46,269 bases of DNA from UBA1234 sp964400015. GTDB taxonomy: Bacteria; Bacillota; Clostridia; TANB77; UBA1234. This document shows, in pieces, positions 28,381 to 37,412 of the stretch (position 1 is the stretch's first letter; every line of letters starts with the position of its first letter). The stretch lies in NCBI GenBank assembly GCA_964400015.1, contig CAYNRR010000011.1:1-46269 (forward strand). Reading direction: 5' to 3'. Position numbers and translations under genes: made by a program. The notes under the pieces were generated by a model that had not been told where the DNA came from, ran no database searches, and saw nothing but the letters and a program-made list of their open reading frames with translations.

Positions 28381-28698
28381 ATGATTTTAAACTATAAAGA
28401 GTCCATGAGAACTCTAATAATCAATTTTGATGGAGAAATAGACCATCATTCTTGTAATGAAATAGCAGTACTTGCAGATGATGCTATAAAAAAATATTTG
28501 CCGTTAAAAGTTATATTTGATTTTAAAAATGTAAAGTTTATGGATAGTGCAGGCATAGGAATGGTAATAGGAAGATATAAACAACTTATGAGATTTGGTG
28601 GAAAGGCAGAAATGATAAATATAAATAATGAGATAAAAAGAATCTTTAATATGGTAGGAATATTTAAAATAATTCCACTTGTTGAAGAATATGTGTAA
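28381..28698 (+). CDS. spoIIAA: Anti-sigma F factor antagonist SpoIIAA
   Basis: 105 residues, STAS domain. Phosphorylatable Ser56 in VKFMDSAGIGMVIGRY. In the forespore, dephosphorylated SpoIIAA releases sigma-F from SpoIIAB. AAAGGAGG before ATG. First gene of the conserved spoIIAA-spoIIAB-sigF operon. No sigma-H promoter is obvious in the 54 nt upstream. Confidence 0.95.
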   Translation: MILNYKESMRTLIINFDGEIDHHSCNEIAVLADDAIKKYLPLKVIFDFKNVKFMDSAGIGMVIGRYKQLMRFGGKAEMININNEIKRIFNMVGIFKIIPLVEEYV

Positions 28699-28711
28699 AG
28701 GAGATTGATTT

Positions 28712-29137
28712 ATGGAAAACGAAATGAAACTGGAGATAAAAAGCAAGTCTTGTAACGAAGCTTTGGCAAGAATTACAGTTGCTGCTTTTGCAACAGAACT
28801 AAATCCAACTATTGAAGAAATATCCGATATAAAAACGGCAGTATCTGAAGCCGTTACTAATAGTATAATTCATGGATATGAAGGTAGAGATGGAATAATA
28901 CATATAGAATGTAAAATATCTGATAAAACATTAGAAATTCAAATTATTGACTATGGAAAGGGGATAGAAAATATAGAACTTGCTAAGCAACCGTTATATA
29001 CGACAAAACCAGAACTTGATAGATCTGGAATGGGTTTTACTATAATGGAAAACTTTATGGATGACTTTAAAATTGAATCTATATTAGGAGTTGGAACAAA
29101 AGTCATTATGAAAAAGACGATAAAGGAGGCTCTATGA
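28712..29137 (+). CDS. spoIIAB: Anti-sigma F factor SpoIIAB
   Basis: 141 residues, GHKL kinase fold: N box EAVTNSIIHGYEG, G1 box IIDYGKGIENI, and G2 RSGMGFTIMENFMDDF. It binds sigma-F with ATP and phosphorylates SpoIIAA. AAGGAG lies before the ATG. The stop codon overlaps the sigF start (ATGA, 29134-29137), indicating coupled translation. Confidence 0.95.
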   Translation: MENEMKLEIKSKSCNEALARITVAAFATELNPTIEEISDIKTAVSEAVTNSIIHGYEGRDGIIHIECKISDKTLEIQIIDYGKGIENIELAKQPLYTTKPELDRSGMGFTIMENFMDDFKIESILGVGTKVIMKKTIKEAL

Positions 29138-29824
29138 ACGAACTAATCTTACGTGCAAAAAATCGGCGATAGTGAAGCTATGAATGAATTAGTGAACGAA
29201 AATGTAGGATTAGTATGGAACGTAGTAAAAAGATTTAATAATAGAGGATATGAATTAGAAGATTTATTTCAAATTGGAAGTATAGGACTTGTAAAAGCAA
29301 TACTAAGATTTGATCTTGAATATAATGTTAAACTTTCAACTTATGCAGTAACAATGATTATAGGAGAAATAAAAAGATTTTTAAGAGATGATGGTTCAAT
29401 AAAAATTAGTCGTTCACTTAAAGAATTGGCAATGAATATAAACAACATAAGGCAGAAAAATCCTGATAAAGAGTATACAATAGAAGAAATAGCAAAAATT
29501 TTAGAAACTACTAAAGAAAATGTAATAATGGCATTAGACGCGTGTAGTTTAGTTGAATCACTTGACAGAAAAATATCAGACGAACAAAATAGTAGAACAC
29601 TTGGCGAAACCATCGAAACAGAAGTTGATGAGTATGAACAACTTTTAAATAAAATGGAATTAGAATCAATGCTATTAAAATTAGATGAAAAAGAGAAAAA
29701 AGTTATTATATATAGATATTATAAAGAAATGAAACAATCAGAAATTGCTAATGTACTTGGAACATCTCAAGTACAAGTTTCAAGAATTGAAAAAAGAGCA
29801 CTTCAAAAAATGCGCTCACATTGA
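29134..29824 (+). pseudogene. sigF: sigF, forespore sigma factor, with apparent frameshift
   Basis: Sigma-F is the first forespore-specific sigma factor. AAAGGAGG (29122-29129) and ATG 29134 open the frame MNELILRAK, but A6 at 29157-29162 has one A too many, and the frame stops at TAG 29170-29172. Dropping one A gives MNELILRAKIGDSEAMNELV, as expected, and then an intact protein to 29824: region 2 (FNNRGYELEDLFQIGSIGL, YAVTMIIGEIKRFLRDDG) and region 4 (MKQSEIANVLGTSQVQVSRI). A GTG at 29153 could start a slightly shorter form, MQKIGDSEAM, but lacks its own ribosome binding site. Sequence error, a real mutation or initiation at GTG are all possible. Confidence 0.85.
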
Positions 29825-29849
29825 CAAATGCTTGAAAATAGGGTATTCT
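29821..29849 (+). promoter_or_regulatory. Promoter of the DUF2238-like/copA unit
   Basis: A perfect TTGACA (29821-29826) overlapping the sigF stop codon, a 17-nt spacer, and TATTCT (29844-29849). Confidence 0.6.
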
Positions 29850-29871
29850 AGCATGTGAAGAGGTGAAAGAT

Positions 29872-30624
29872 ATGAAGCAAAAAACAAAGAAAAAAAGAAC
29901 CAAAATGGAATGGATAGGAATAATAATTTTTTACAGTATGTTATTGCCGATAGGATTTTTAATATTAAAAATAATAGGAATAGATGAAGGTTACACAGAC
30001 CCGTTAACTCATAAATCAAGAGGAGATTATGTGTTAATGATCATACAATGTATATTAGGAATGATAGCCCTTGTAATTCCTAAATTTATTGAGGAAAAGA
30101 AAAAAATCGAAATTCCAAGTAAGATGTATTTTTTATATATGATATTTCTATATTGTGCAATATGTTTGGGTGAAGTAAGATCGTTTTACTACAAAATTCC
30201 TAACTGGGACACAATATTACATGCTTTTAGTGGAGGAATGATTGGAGCTTTAGGATTTTCATTTATATCTCTTTTTAATAATGAAGAAAACTTTCATTTA
30301 AAATTGACACCTTTTTTTGTCGCTGTATTTTCATTTATGTTTGCAGTAGTGTTAGGTGTTTTTTGGGAAGTTTATGAATATACATTTGATGGATTGCTAG
30401 GACTTAATATGCAAAAATTCATGTTAGAAACAGGTGAACAATTAGTTGGTAGAGCGGCACTTTCTGATACTATGGAAGACTTAATGGTTGATATGGCTGG
30501 TGCTTTTGTAATGAGTGTGATTGGTTATATCTCACTTAAATATAAAAAAGGCTGGGTAGAATCAATGATAATAAAAGTGAAAAAATCAGTTGTAAAGGAA
30601 GAAAAAAAGGAAGATGATAAATAA
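29872..30624 (+). CDS. DUF2238/YjdF-like integral membrane protein
   Basis: 250 residues, about six membrane segments. Charged residues at fixed places inside helices (WDTILHAFSGG, FWEVYEYTFDG, DTMEDLMVDMAGA) match the D-H, E-E, D-D pattern of the DUF2238/YjdF family, whose function is unknown. A basic N-terminus and C-terminus face the cytoplasm. ATG 29872 follows AGAGGTG; the in-frame GTG at 29863 is part of that site. Its stop overlaps the copA start by 1 nt (TAATG), so the two are coupled. Confidence 0.65.
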   Translation: MKQKTKKKRTKMEWIGIIIFYSMLLPIGFLILKIIGIDEGYTDPLTHKSRGDYVLMIIQCILGMIALVIPKFIEEKKKIEIPSKMYFLYMIFLYCAICLGEVRSFYYKIPNWDTILHAFSGGMIGALGFSFISLFNNEENFHLKLTPFFVAVFSFMFAVVLGVFWEVYEYTFDGLLGLNMQKFMLETGEQLVGRAALSDTMEDLMVDMAGAFVMSVIGYISLKYKKGWVESMIIKVKKSVVKEEKKEDDK

Positions 30625-33174
30625 TGCAAAAGATCAAATTTGATGTTTTAGGAATGACGTGTAGTAGTTGTCAAGCTCACGTAGAAAAAGCAGTCAAAAA
30701 ACTTGATGGCGTAAATGTTGTAAATGTCAATTTATTATCAAATAATATGATTGTCGAGTTTGATGAAAACAAAATTTCTGAAAATGAAATTATAGAAGCT
30801 GTTATAGGAGCAGGATATGACGCGAAAGTTACAATAAAAGGTAAAAATATTTCTAACGAAAATAATAAAACAAAAATAGATGAAAACATTTTGAAAATGA
30901 AAAAGCGACTAGTATTATCGTTTTTATTTTTGATTCCACTTATGTACATAGCAATGTTTCAAATGCTTAACCATATGTTTAAAATTCCGATTCCTAGTTT
31001 CATTATAAATCTATATACAGGAACTGAAAATGCACTAAGACTTGCTTTGACAGAATTAGTATTGTTAATACCGATAATAATTTTAAATAGAAATTATTTT
31101 ATTATTGGTTTTAAAAGACTTTTCAAAAAGTCGCCTAATATGGATTCGCTGATTGCGATGGGAAGCTCGGCTGCTACTGCGTATGGGTTATTTGCAATCT
31201 ATATGATTATAACAGGATTAAAATCAAATAACTTTGAACAGGTAGAAACATATATGAAAGATTTGTACTTTGAGTCTGCAGGAACAATATTAACGTTAAT
31301 AACTTTTGGCAAATACCTAGAAACAAAATCAAAAGGAAAGACAAGCGATGCAATTTCTAAACTTATAAATTTAGTTCCTAAAACAGCAACTGTTATTAGA
31401 AATGAAAAAGAAGTTGAAATTCCAGTTGAAGAAATAAAGGAAGAAGAAATTGTTTTAATAAGACCAGGAAGTAATATTCCAGTTGATGGAGTAATAATTT
31501 ACCGGTACATCAGTTGTTGATGAATCTGCTATAACAGGTGAAAGCATTCCAGTAGATAAAAATATAGGCGAAAATGTTATATCTGGTACAGTTAATAAAA
31601 ATGGATTCTTGAAAATAAAAGCTACTAAAGTTGGTGAAAATACGACACTTTCGCAAATTGTTAAATTGGTTGAAGAAGCTAGTAATTCAAAAGCCCCTAT
31701 TTCAAAATTGGCAGATAAAATTAGTGGAATATTTGTACCAACTGTCATAGGAATAGCACTTGTAACCACAATTGTTTGGCTACTGCTAGGAAAAAGCTTT
31801 GAATTTGCACTTAGCACAGGAATAGCAGTTTTAGTAATTTCATGTCCGTGTGCATTAGGCCTTGCAGTTCCAGTTGCAATAATGGTTGCTACAGGAAAAG
31901 GAGCAGAAAATGGAATCTTGATAAAATCTGCTGAAAGCTTAGAAATGCTTCATTCTATTGACACAGTCGTATTAGATAAAACAGGAACGATAACAGCAGG
32001 AAATCCAGAAGTAATATCAATTATTTCAATTAAAGAAGATGAGCAAGAAGGTTTGTTAAAGTATGCGGCAAGCTTAGAAAATAAATCAGAACATCCACTT
32101 GCAAAAGCCATAGTTGAAAAAGCTAAAAAAGAAAATATAGAATTGTTAGAAATAACAGATTTTGAAACTGTATCAGGTAGAGGAATTAAAGGTACATTAA
32201 ATAATCAAGAACTTATTGGTGGCAATAAAATTTTCATGAGTGAAAACAATGTTGATTTAAGTTCGCTAAAAGAAAAAAGTGAAACATTTGAAAAGCAAGG
32301 AAAAACGGTGCTATATTTTTCAATTCAAAAGCAATTACTAGGTTTGATAGTGGTGGCTGACGTAATAAAAAATGATAGCAAAACTGCAATCTTAGCAATG
32401 AACAACTTGAAGCTTAACACAGTAATGCTAACTGGAGATAATAAGTTAGTTGCAAATTCTATAGGAAAAGAAGTAGGAATACAAAATATCGAAGCAGAGT
32501 TATTACCTCAAGACAAAGAAAAAATAGTAAAGAAATTGCAAGAAGAGGGGAAAAAAGTTGCATTTGTTGGTGATGGAATAAATGATAGCCCAGCATTAGT
32601 TAGAGCTGATGTAGGAATAGCAATAGGAAAGGGAACCGACATAGCAATAGAAGCAGCAGATATTGTTTTAATAAAAAATTCATTGATGGATGTAGTGACA
32701 GCTTTAGAATTAGGAAAAGCAACAATGAAAAAAATAAAAATGAATCTTTTTTGGGCATTTTTCTATAACATCATAGGAATTCCAATTGCAGCAGGTGTAT
32801 TATATCCAGTATGCAGATTAAAATTAAATCCAATGATAGGTGCAGCAGCAATGAGTTTTAGTTCTGTAAGCGTTGTTACTAATGCTCTAACATTAAGAAA
32901 ATTTAAATCAAAATATATTATAGAAAATAAAGAAGAGGAGAGAAAAGATATGAGAATTTTAGCAAAGAAATATATAACAATAGAAGGAATGCATTGCAAT
33001 CATTGTAAAATGGCTGTTGAGAAGGTATTGAAAAATATTGATGGAGTTCAGTTTGCAGAAGTGGATTTAGAAAAGAAAACTGCCACAATCGAATATGAAG
33101 GCGTTATAGAAAATGAACTAATAGAATCTTTAATTAAAGAAGAAGGATTTGAAGTAGTAAAAATTGATGAATAG
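30624..33174 (+). pseudogene. copA: copA, Cu(+) P-type ATPase, frameshift; C-terminal CopZ-like domain
   Basis: A P1B-type copper exporter, split by one extra base. Part 1 (30624-31520): HMA domain with MTCSSC (C13, C16) and the first membrane helices. At 31498-31500 TTT should be TT: as written the frame ends at TGA 31518-31520, while removing one T gives VIITGTSVVDESAITGESIP. Part 2 to 33174: TGES, CPC (SCPCALGLAVPV), phosphorylation site DKTGT, SEHPL, GDGINDSPAL and the C-terminal MSFSSVSVVTNAL of Cu(+) pumps. An extra HMA domain (ITIEGMHCNHCKMAVEK) follows at the C-terminus. It may also be translated alone from ATG 32950 after GAGGAG (32935-32940), as a CopZ chaperone. Confidence 0.88.
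32950..33174 (+). CDS. Possible internal CopZ-like chaperone (in frame within copA)
   Basis: Starting at ATG 32950, 9 nt after GAGGAG, a 74-residue HMA protein with MHCNHC could be produced in the copA frame. It would be a soluble copper chaperone the size of CopZ. Alternatively the domain is only the tail of CopA. Both may be true, as with internal starts in other bacterial CopA genes. Confidence 0.45.
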   Translation: MRILAKKYITIEGMHCNHCKMAVEKVLKNIDGVQFAEVDLEKKTATIEYEGVIENELIESLIKEEGFEVVKIDE

Positions 33175-33189
33175 TTAAGGTGAAAATGT

Positions 33190-33864
33190 ATGGAACAATT
33201 TGCACGTACAGAAATGCTAATAGGAAAAGAAGCAATAGAAAAATTAAATAATTCCAAAGTAGCCATCTTTGGTGTTGGTGGAGTGGGCTCATATGTCGTT
33301 GAAGCACTTGCGAGAGCAGGAATAGGAAATTTTATTTTGGTCGACAATGATGAAGTTTCTATAACAAATATAAATAGACAGCTTATAGCGTTGCATAGCA
33401 CACTTGGAAGATCAAAAGTGGATGTAGCCAAAGAAAGAATTATGGATATAAATCCTGAGGCAAAAGTAACAATATATAAAGAATTTTTTATGCCTTCAAC
33501 AGTTGGTATAATTGATGATAAACTTTCATACATAGTGGATGCAATAGACACTGTAACAGCGAAGATTGAATTGGTAGAAAGAGCAAATAAATATAATATA
33601 CCAATTATATCTTCAATGGGAACAGGAAATAAACTAGATCCAACAAAATTTGAAATAACAGACATAAACAAAACTAGTGTGTGTCCATTAGCTAAAGTTA
33701 TGAGAAAAGAACTTAAACAAAGAGGAATAAAAAAATTAAAGGTGTTATATTCTAAGGAAGAACCAAAGAAAGGACAAACACCTCCAGCGAGTATTTCGTT
33801 TGTCCCTTCAGTAGCAGGACTTATAATAGCAAGTGAAGTAATAAAAGATTTAATAAAGGAATAA
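33190..33864 (+). CDS. tcdA: TcdA-like tRNA threonylcarbamoyladenosine dehydratase
   Basis: 224 residues, E1/ThiF-like fold. The nucleotide-binding motif GVGGVGSYVVEALARAGIG begins near residue 28, the adenylate-contact segment is VDNDEVSITNINRQ, and CPLAKVMRKELKQRGIKKL and PKKGQTPPASISFVPS follow as in TcdA/YgdL. It cyclises t6A to ct6A in ANN-decoding tRNAs using ATP. AAGGTG before ATG. It follows copA after 15 nt and precedes the TtcA-like gene by 3 nt: a tRNA-modification pair. Confidence 0.88.
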   Translation: MEQFARTEMLIGKEAIEKLNNSKVAIFGVGGVGSYVVEALARAGIGNFILVDNDEVSITNINRQLIALHSTLGRSKVDVAKERIMDINPEAKVTIYKEFFMPSTVGIIDDKLSYIVDAIDTVTAKIELVERANKYNIPIISSMGTGNKLDPTKFEITDINKTSVCPLAKVMRKELKQRGIKKLKVLYSKEEPKKGQTPPASISFVPSVAGLIIASEVIKDLIKE

Positions 33865-33867
33865 AAG

Positions 33868-34749
33868 ATGACTGATAAAAATGAAAAAAGAAATCAAAAA
33901 TTAAATAAAACAGAGCAAATAGAGAGAACGTTGATAACAAGTTACAGAAAAAAGATCTGGAATAGATTTTTGGAAGCTATAAATGAATACCAAATGATAC
34001 AAGATGGTGACAAAATAGCAGTATGTGTTTCGGGTGGGAAAGACTCAATGCTACTTGCAAAATGTTTTCAAGAATTAAAAGCTCACGGAAAAATAAAATT
34101 TGATGTCGTATATTTAATGATGAATCCAGGATACTCAGAAGAAAATTTGAAAAAAATAAAAAATAATATAGAAATATTAAATATACCAGTTAATATTTTT
34201 GAAACCCATGTGTTTGAACACGTTGAAAAAATCGAAAAGCATCCGTGTTTTATTTGCGCGAAAATGCGTAGAGGACATTTATATCGTAAAGCCAAAGAGT
34301 TAGGTTGTAATAAAATAGCGTTGGGACATCATTTTGACGATGTAGTTGAAACTATTTTAATAGGACTTTTTTATGGTGCACAATATCAAACAATGATGCC
34401 AAAAGTTATGAGTACTTATCATGAAGGAATGGAACTGATTCGACCTTTATATTTGGTAAAAGAACAAGATATAACAAGCTGGGTAAAAAAGAACGATTTA
34501 CAATTTATAACGTGTGCTTGTAAAGTAACTAAAAAAGAAGAGGGAGATATAAACGCTTCCAAAAGAGCAGAAGTAAAAAAGTTAGTATCCGAATTAAGAA
34601 AAAAATATAAGAATATAGATGTAAACATATTTAGAAGTGCACAAGGTGTCAGCTTAGATACCGTGCTATCGTACAAACTAGAAGGGAAAGAACATAACTT
34701 TTTAGATGACTATTACACAAGAAAGAGAAATATAAAAAAGAAAGAATAA
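33868..34749 (+). CDS. TtcA-like tRNA 2-thiocytidine synthetase
   Basis: 293 residues, N-type ATP pyrophosphatase with PP-loop SGGKDS at 55-60. CFIC (C127, C130) plus a later Cys in FITCACK fits the three-cysteine [4Fe-4S] site of TtcA. CAKMRRGHLYRKAKELG and LGHHFDDVVETILIG are family-typical. It would thiolate C32 of certain tRNAs. Longer basic tail than E. coli TtcA. Close to tcdA, so both modify tRNA. Confidence 0.82.
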   Translation: MTDKNEKRNQKLNKTEQIERTLITSYRKKIWNRFLEAINEYQMIQDGDKIAVCVSGGKDSMLLAKCFQELKAHGKIKFDVVYLMMNPGYSEENLKKIKNNIEILNIPVNIFETHVFEHVEKIEKHPCFICAKMRRGHLYRKAKELGCNKIALGHHFDDVVETILIGLFYGAQYQTMMPKVMSTYHEGMELIRPLYLVKEQDITSWVKKNDLQFITCACKVTKKEEGDINASKRAEVKKLVSELRKKYKNIDVNIFRSAQGVSLDTVLSYKLEGKEHNFLDDYYTRKRNIKKKE

Positions 34750-34756
34750 AAAGACA

Positions 34757-34796
34757 AACTCCTCATATATATTAGTATGAGGAGTTGATTTTTTTG
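34757..34796 (+). terminator. Terminator hairpin overlapping the yabP ribosome binding site
   Basis: AACTCCTCATA (34757-34767) pairs with TATGAGGAGTT (34776-34786), 8-nt loop, then T7. The 3' arm contains the only good ribosome binding site of yabP (GAGGAG, 34779-34784). Transcripts from upstream would be terminated, and any that read through would have this site closed. Confidence 0.85.
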
Positions 34797-35069
34797 GAAA
34801 ATATAACAAAAATGCAAAATATTATTTTAGAAAATAGAAATAGGTTGAATATTACAGGAGTCGAAGATGTTTTGAATTTTGATGAACAAACAATTACTGC
34901 ACTTACAACTTTAGGTTTATTAGTTATAAAAGGAAATGATTTAAGATTGAATCAATTTAGCTTAGATAATACAGAACTGAGTGTAGAAGGAGAAATTATG
35001 TCTTTACAATACAATGATAAACAAACCAATAGAAAAGGTGAAAATATATTAACAAAGATTTTTAAATAG
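34794..35069 (+). CDS. yabP: Sporulation protein YabP
   Basis: 91 residues from TTG 34794 (9 nt after GAGGAG); ATG 34812 is the alternative and TTG 34785 touches the site. Family signature NRLNITGVEDVLNFDEQTI, TTLGLLVIKGNDLRLNQF and LSVEGEIMSLQY. YabP is needed for spore coat or late sporulation in Bacillus; it is a SHOCT-free, beta-rich small protein of unknown activity. It precedes yabQ by 9 nt, and the yabP-yabQ-divIC order is conserved. Confidence 0.88.
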   Translation: MENITKMQNIILENRNRLNITGVEDVLNFDEQTITALTTLGLLVIKGNDLRLNQFSLDNTELSVEGEIMSLQYNDKQTNRKGENILTKIFK

Positions 35070-35078
35070 GAGGATAAC

Positions 35079-35414
35079 ATGATACTGAATCAAACTTATG
35101 TATTTTTGTGGAGTGTGTTAGTAGGTGTAATATTAGCAATAATATTTGATTTCTTTAGAATATTAAGAAGAAAAGGAAAGACTAAAAATTACATAGTATA
35201 CATTCAAGATATAATATACTGGATTTTAGTAACGATAATAATAGTGGCAAGTGCTTTTATAACAAATGATGGCGAACTTAGAGGGTATATGTTTATTGGA
35301 TATTTGTTAGGTGCAGTTATATATATTGTTACACTTAGTCGATATGTATTAAAATATGTGAAAATGTTATTAGATAATATAGAAAAAATCTTTAATAAAA
35401 TTGTTAATTCTTAG
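35079..35414 (+). CDS. yabQ: Spore cortex protein YabQ
   Basis: 111 residues, membrane protein with four helices (about 8-26, 43-60, 68-87 and a partial last one). Matches the YabQ family, required for cortex formation: VFLWSVLVGVILAIIFDFFR and IQDIIYWILVTIIIV. AGGAGG before ATG 35079. Confidence 0.9.
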   Translation: MILNQTYVFLWSVLVGVILAIIFDFFRILRRKGKTKNYIVYIQDIIYWILVTIIIVASAFITNDGELRGYMFIGYLLGAVIYIVTLSRYVLKYVKMLLDNIEKIFNKIVNS

Positions 35415-35484
35415 CAGGATTTTTTTTACAAATGTCGAAATGTATAAATAGATGTGGATTTTACTAAAGAAAAGGATGAAAAAG

Positions 35485-35763
35485 ATGAAAGACATTTTTT
35501 ACAATCTGTTTTCCACTTTGCTTATTACTGGTTTAGTTTTTTATTTGGGTGGTGTTCTTATAACTCAAGAAAAAGAACTTAGAAATATAAAAGACGAAAC
35601 TAAACAATATCAAGCTTTACTTGACGAAGCAAACATGAAAACGGAAGAATTAAGAGAAATAAAAAGTCGTATCAATACGGATGAATATATAGAAGAATAT
35701 GCAAGAGAAAAGTTAGGTTTGGTTATGCCATATGAAATAATCTTTGTAGATGCTAGTATATAA
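35485..35763 (+). CDS. divIC: DivIC/FtsB-like septum protein
   Basis: 92 residues: one membrane helix (about 8-26), then a coiled coil (EKELRNIKDETKQYQALLDEA) and the short DivIC end motif INTDEYIEEYAREKLGLVMP. Acts in the divisome with FtsL and DivIB. ATG 35485 lies 9 nt after AAAGG; ATG 35476 overlaps that site. In Bacillus this gene also follows yabQ. Confidence 0.88.
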   Translation: MKDIFYNLFSTLLITGLVFYLGGVLITQEKELRNIKDETKQYQALLDEANMKTEELREIKSRINTDEYIEEYAREKLGLVMPYEIIFVDASI

Positions 35764-35798
35764 ATACTTCTAGAAACAATTTCTGGAAGTATTTTTTT
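35762..35798 (+). terminator. Intrinsic terminator after divIC
   Basis: 15-position stem with one G-T pair (35762-35776 with 35780-35794), loop CAA, T-run. Confidence 0.9.
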
Positions 35799-35841
35799 AT
35801 CTATCACAATGGTAAAATATGTAAAAATATCAAAATGCAGA

Positions 35842-35870
35842 TTGACTATGTCGCAAATTTGAGTTACAAT
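35842..35870 (+). promoter_or_regulatory. Promoter of rho
   Basis: TTGACT (35842-35847), a 17-nt spacer, and TACAAT (35865-35870). The start point near 35877 gives a leader of about 125 nt. Confidence 0.75.
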
Positions 35871-35880
35871 GTACACAAAG

Positions 35881-35960
35881 TCTAGTGTGAGCTTTCTCAT
35901 AAGCTTAGGTTTATGAGATAATGTAAAGTCTATTACATTATTAAGTCTAGAAAGCTTTTT
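35881..35960 (+). promoter_or_regulatory. Structured rho leader (three-way junction)
   Basis: Outer stem AGCTTTC (35890-35896) with GAAAGCT (35950-35956), enclosing hairpin CTCATAA/TTATGAG (35896-35902 with 35911-35917) and hairpin TAATGTAA/TTACATTA (35919-35926 with 35933-35940), followed by T5. It looks like an attenuator. The segment AAGTCTAG occurs at both ends of the element. Confidence 0.6.
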
Positions 35961-36001
35961 CAAATAAAAAATTTAAGTTATATATAGAAAAGGAGAGAAG
36001 T

Positions 36002-37336
36002 ATGGGGGAAGAATTAAAAACATTATCTCTGCTTAATTTGCGTGATCTTGCTAAGTCAAAAGGAATAAAAAATATTAGCAAATTAAACAAAGAAGATTTG
36101 ATAAATGCTATTTTAGAAGTAAGTGGGAATACATCAACTTCAAAAGAAACTTCTAGTGAATCGCCAAAAGCAGAAGCAAAAATAGAAATAAAAGTAGAGC
36201 CTGAAGAACCAAAACTAAATAATAAGGAAGATTTTGTTGTCGAAGGTGTTTTAGAAGTGTTACCAGACGGTTTTGGCTTTTTGCGTGGAGAAAATTATCT
36301 TTCAACCCCAAAAGACATTTATGTATCACCAGCACAAATTAGAAGATTTAGGCTTAATACAGGGGATAAGGTAAAAGGAATTAGTCGTTTGCCAAAAGAA
36401 GGAGAAAGATTTTCTGCACTAATATATGTAAATACAGTAAATGGTGACAATCCTGAAGTGGCAATGAAACGTAAGGATTTCGATGATTTAACACCAATAT
36501 TTCCAGACAGAAGAATTCATTTAGAAACAACATCTAATGAATTTACAAATAGAATAATTGATTTAATGGCACCAATCGGATTTGGCCAAAGAGGTATGAT
36601 AGTATCTCCACCAAAAGTAGGAAAAACTACATTATTAAAAAAGATTGCGAACAGTATTACAACTAATCATCCTAATGCAGAGCTAATAGTGTTGCTTATA
36701 GATGAAAGACCTGAAGAAGTTACAGATATGAAGCGTTCAATAAAAGGCGATGTAATATATTCTACGTTTGATGAATTACCAGAACATCATGTAAAAGTTG
36801 CTGAAATAGTATTAGAAAGAGCCAAAAGGTTGGTAGAGCATAAAAAGGATGTAATAATACTTCTTGATAGTATTACAAGACTTGCAAGGGCATATAACTT
36901 AGTAATTCCGTCATCTGGAAGAACATTATCAGGAGGTTTTGATCCAGCTGCATTACATAAACCAAAAAGATTTTTTGGAGCAGCAAGAAATATTGAAGAA
37001 GGCGGCAGTTTAACTATTTTAGCAACAGGTCTTGTAGAAACAGGAAGCAGAATGGATGAAGTTATATTTGAAGAATTCAAAGGAACAGGTAATATGGAAG
37101 TTCATCTAGATAGGAAACTATCAGAAAAGAGAATATTCCCAGCTATAGATATAAATAAATCAGGAACTCGTAGAGAAGAATTATTGTTAGATAAAAAAGA
37201 ATTAGAAGTTGTTTGGAAGTTAAGAAAACTCCTAAATGAAGGTAATACAGCAATAGTTACAGAAAATTTGATAAAAATGATTACTTCAACAAAAACGAAT
37301 AAAGAGCTAATTGAAAACTTTAGGTTTGACAAATAG
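36002..37336 (+). CDS. rho: Transcription termination factor Rho
   Basis: 444 residues, hexameric RNA helicase. N-terminal Rho_N helical domain (LSLLNLRDLAKSKGIKNISK), a 30-50 residue low-complexity insert, the cold-shock RNA-binding domain (VLEVLPDGFGFLR), Walker A PPKVGKTT (about 204-211), Walker B LIVLLIDERPEEV, and Q/R loops up to KRIFPAIDINKSGTRREELL. AAAGGAG before ATG. Probably self-regulated through its structured leader. Confidence 0.97.
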   Translation: MGEELKTLSLLNLRDLAKSKGIKNISKLNKEDLINAILEVSGNTSTSKETSSESPKAEAKIEIKVEPEEPKLNNKEDFVVEGVLEVLPDGFGFLRGENYLSTPKDIYVSPAQIRRFRLNTGDKVKGISRLPKEGERFSALIYVNTVNGDNPEVAMKRKDFDDLTPIFPDRRIHLETTSNEFTNRIIDLMAPIGFGQRGMIVSPPKVGKTTLLKKIANSITTNHPNAELIVLLIDERPEEVTDMKRSIKGDVIYSTFDELPEHHVKVAEIVLERAKRLVEHKKDVIILLDSITRLARAYNLVIPSSGRTLSGGFDPAALHKPKRFFGAARNIEEGGSLTILATGLVETGSRMDEVIFEEFKGTGNMEVHLDRKLSEKRIFPAIDINKSGTRREELLLDKKELEVVWKLRKLLNEGNTAIVTENLIKMITSTKTNKELIENFRFDK

Positions 37337-37355
37337 TGGTAGTTTTATGTATAAT
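37326..37355 (+). promoter_or_regulatory. Consensus promoter of the 37413 gene
   Basis: A perfect TTGACA (37326-37331) overlapping the end of rho, an 18-nt spacer, and a perfect TATAAT (37350-37355). Among the strongest-looking vegetative promoters in the window. Confidence 0.8.
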
Positions 37356-37412
37356 AAACATGTACGTATTATGTTACTTAATCCGACTTTGATTTTAGGA
37401 GGTAAAAATCAG

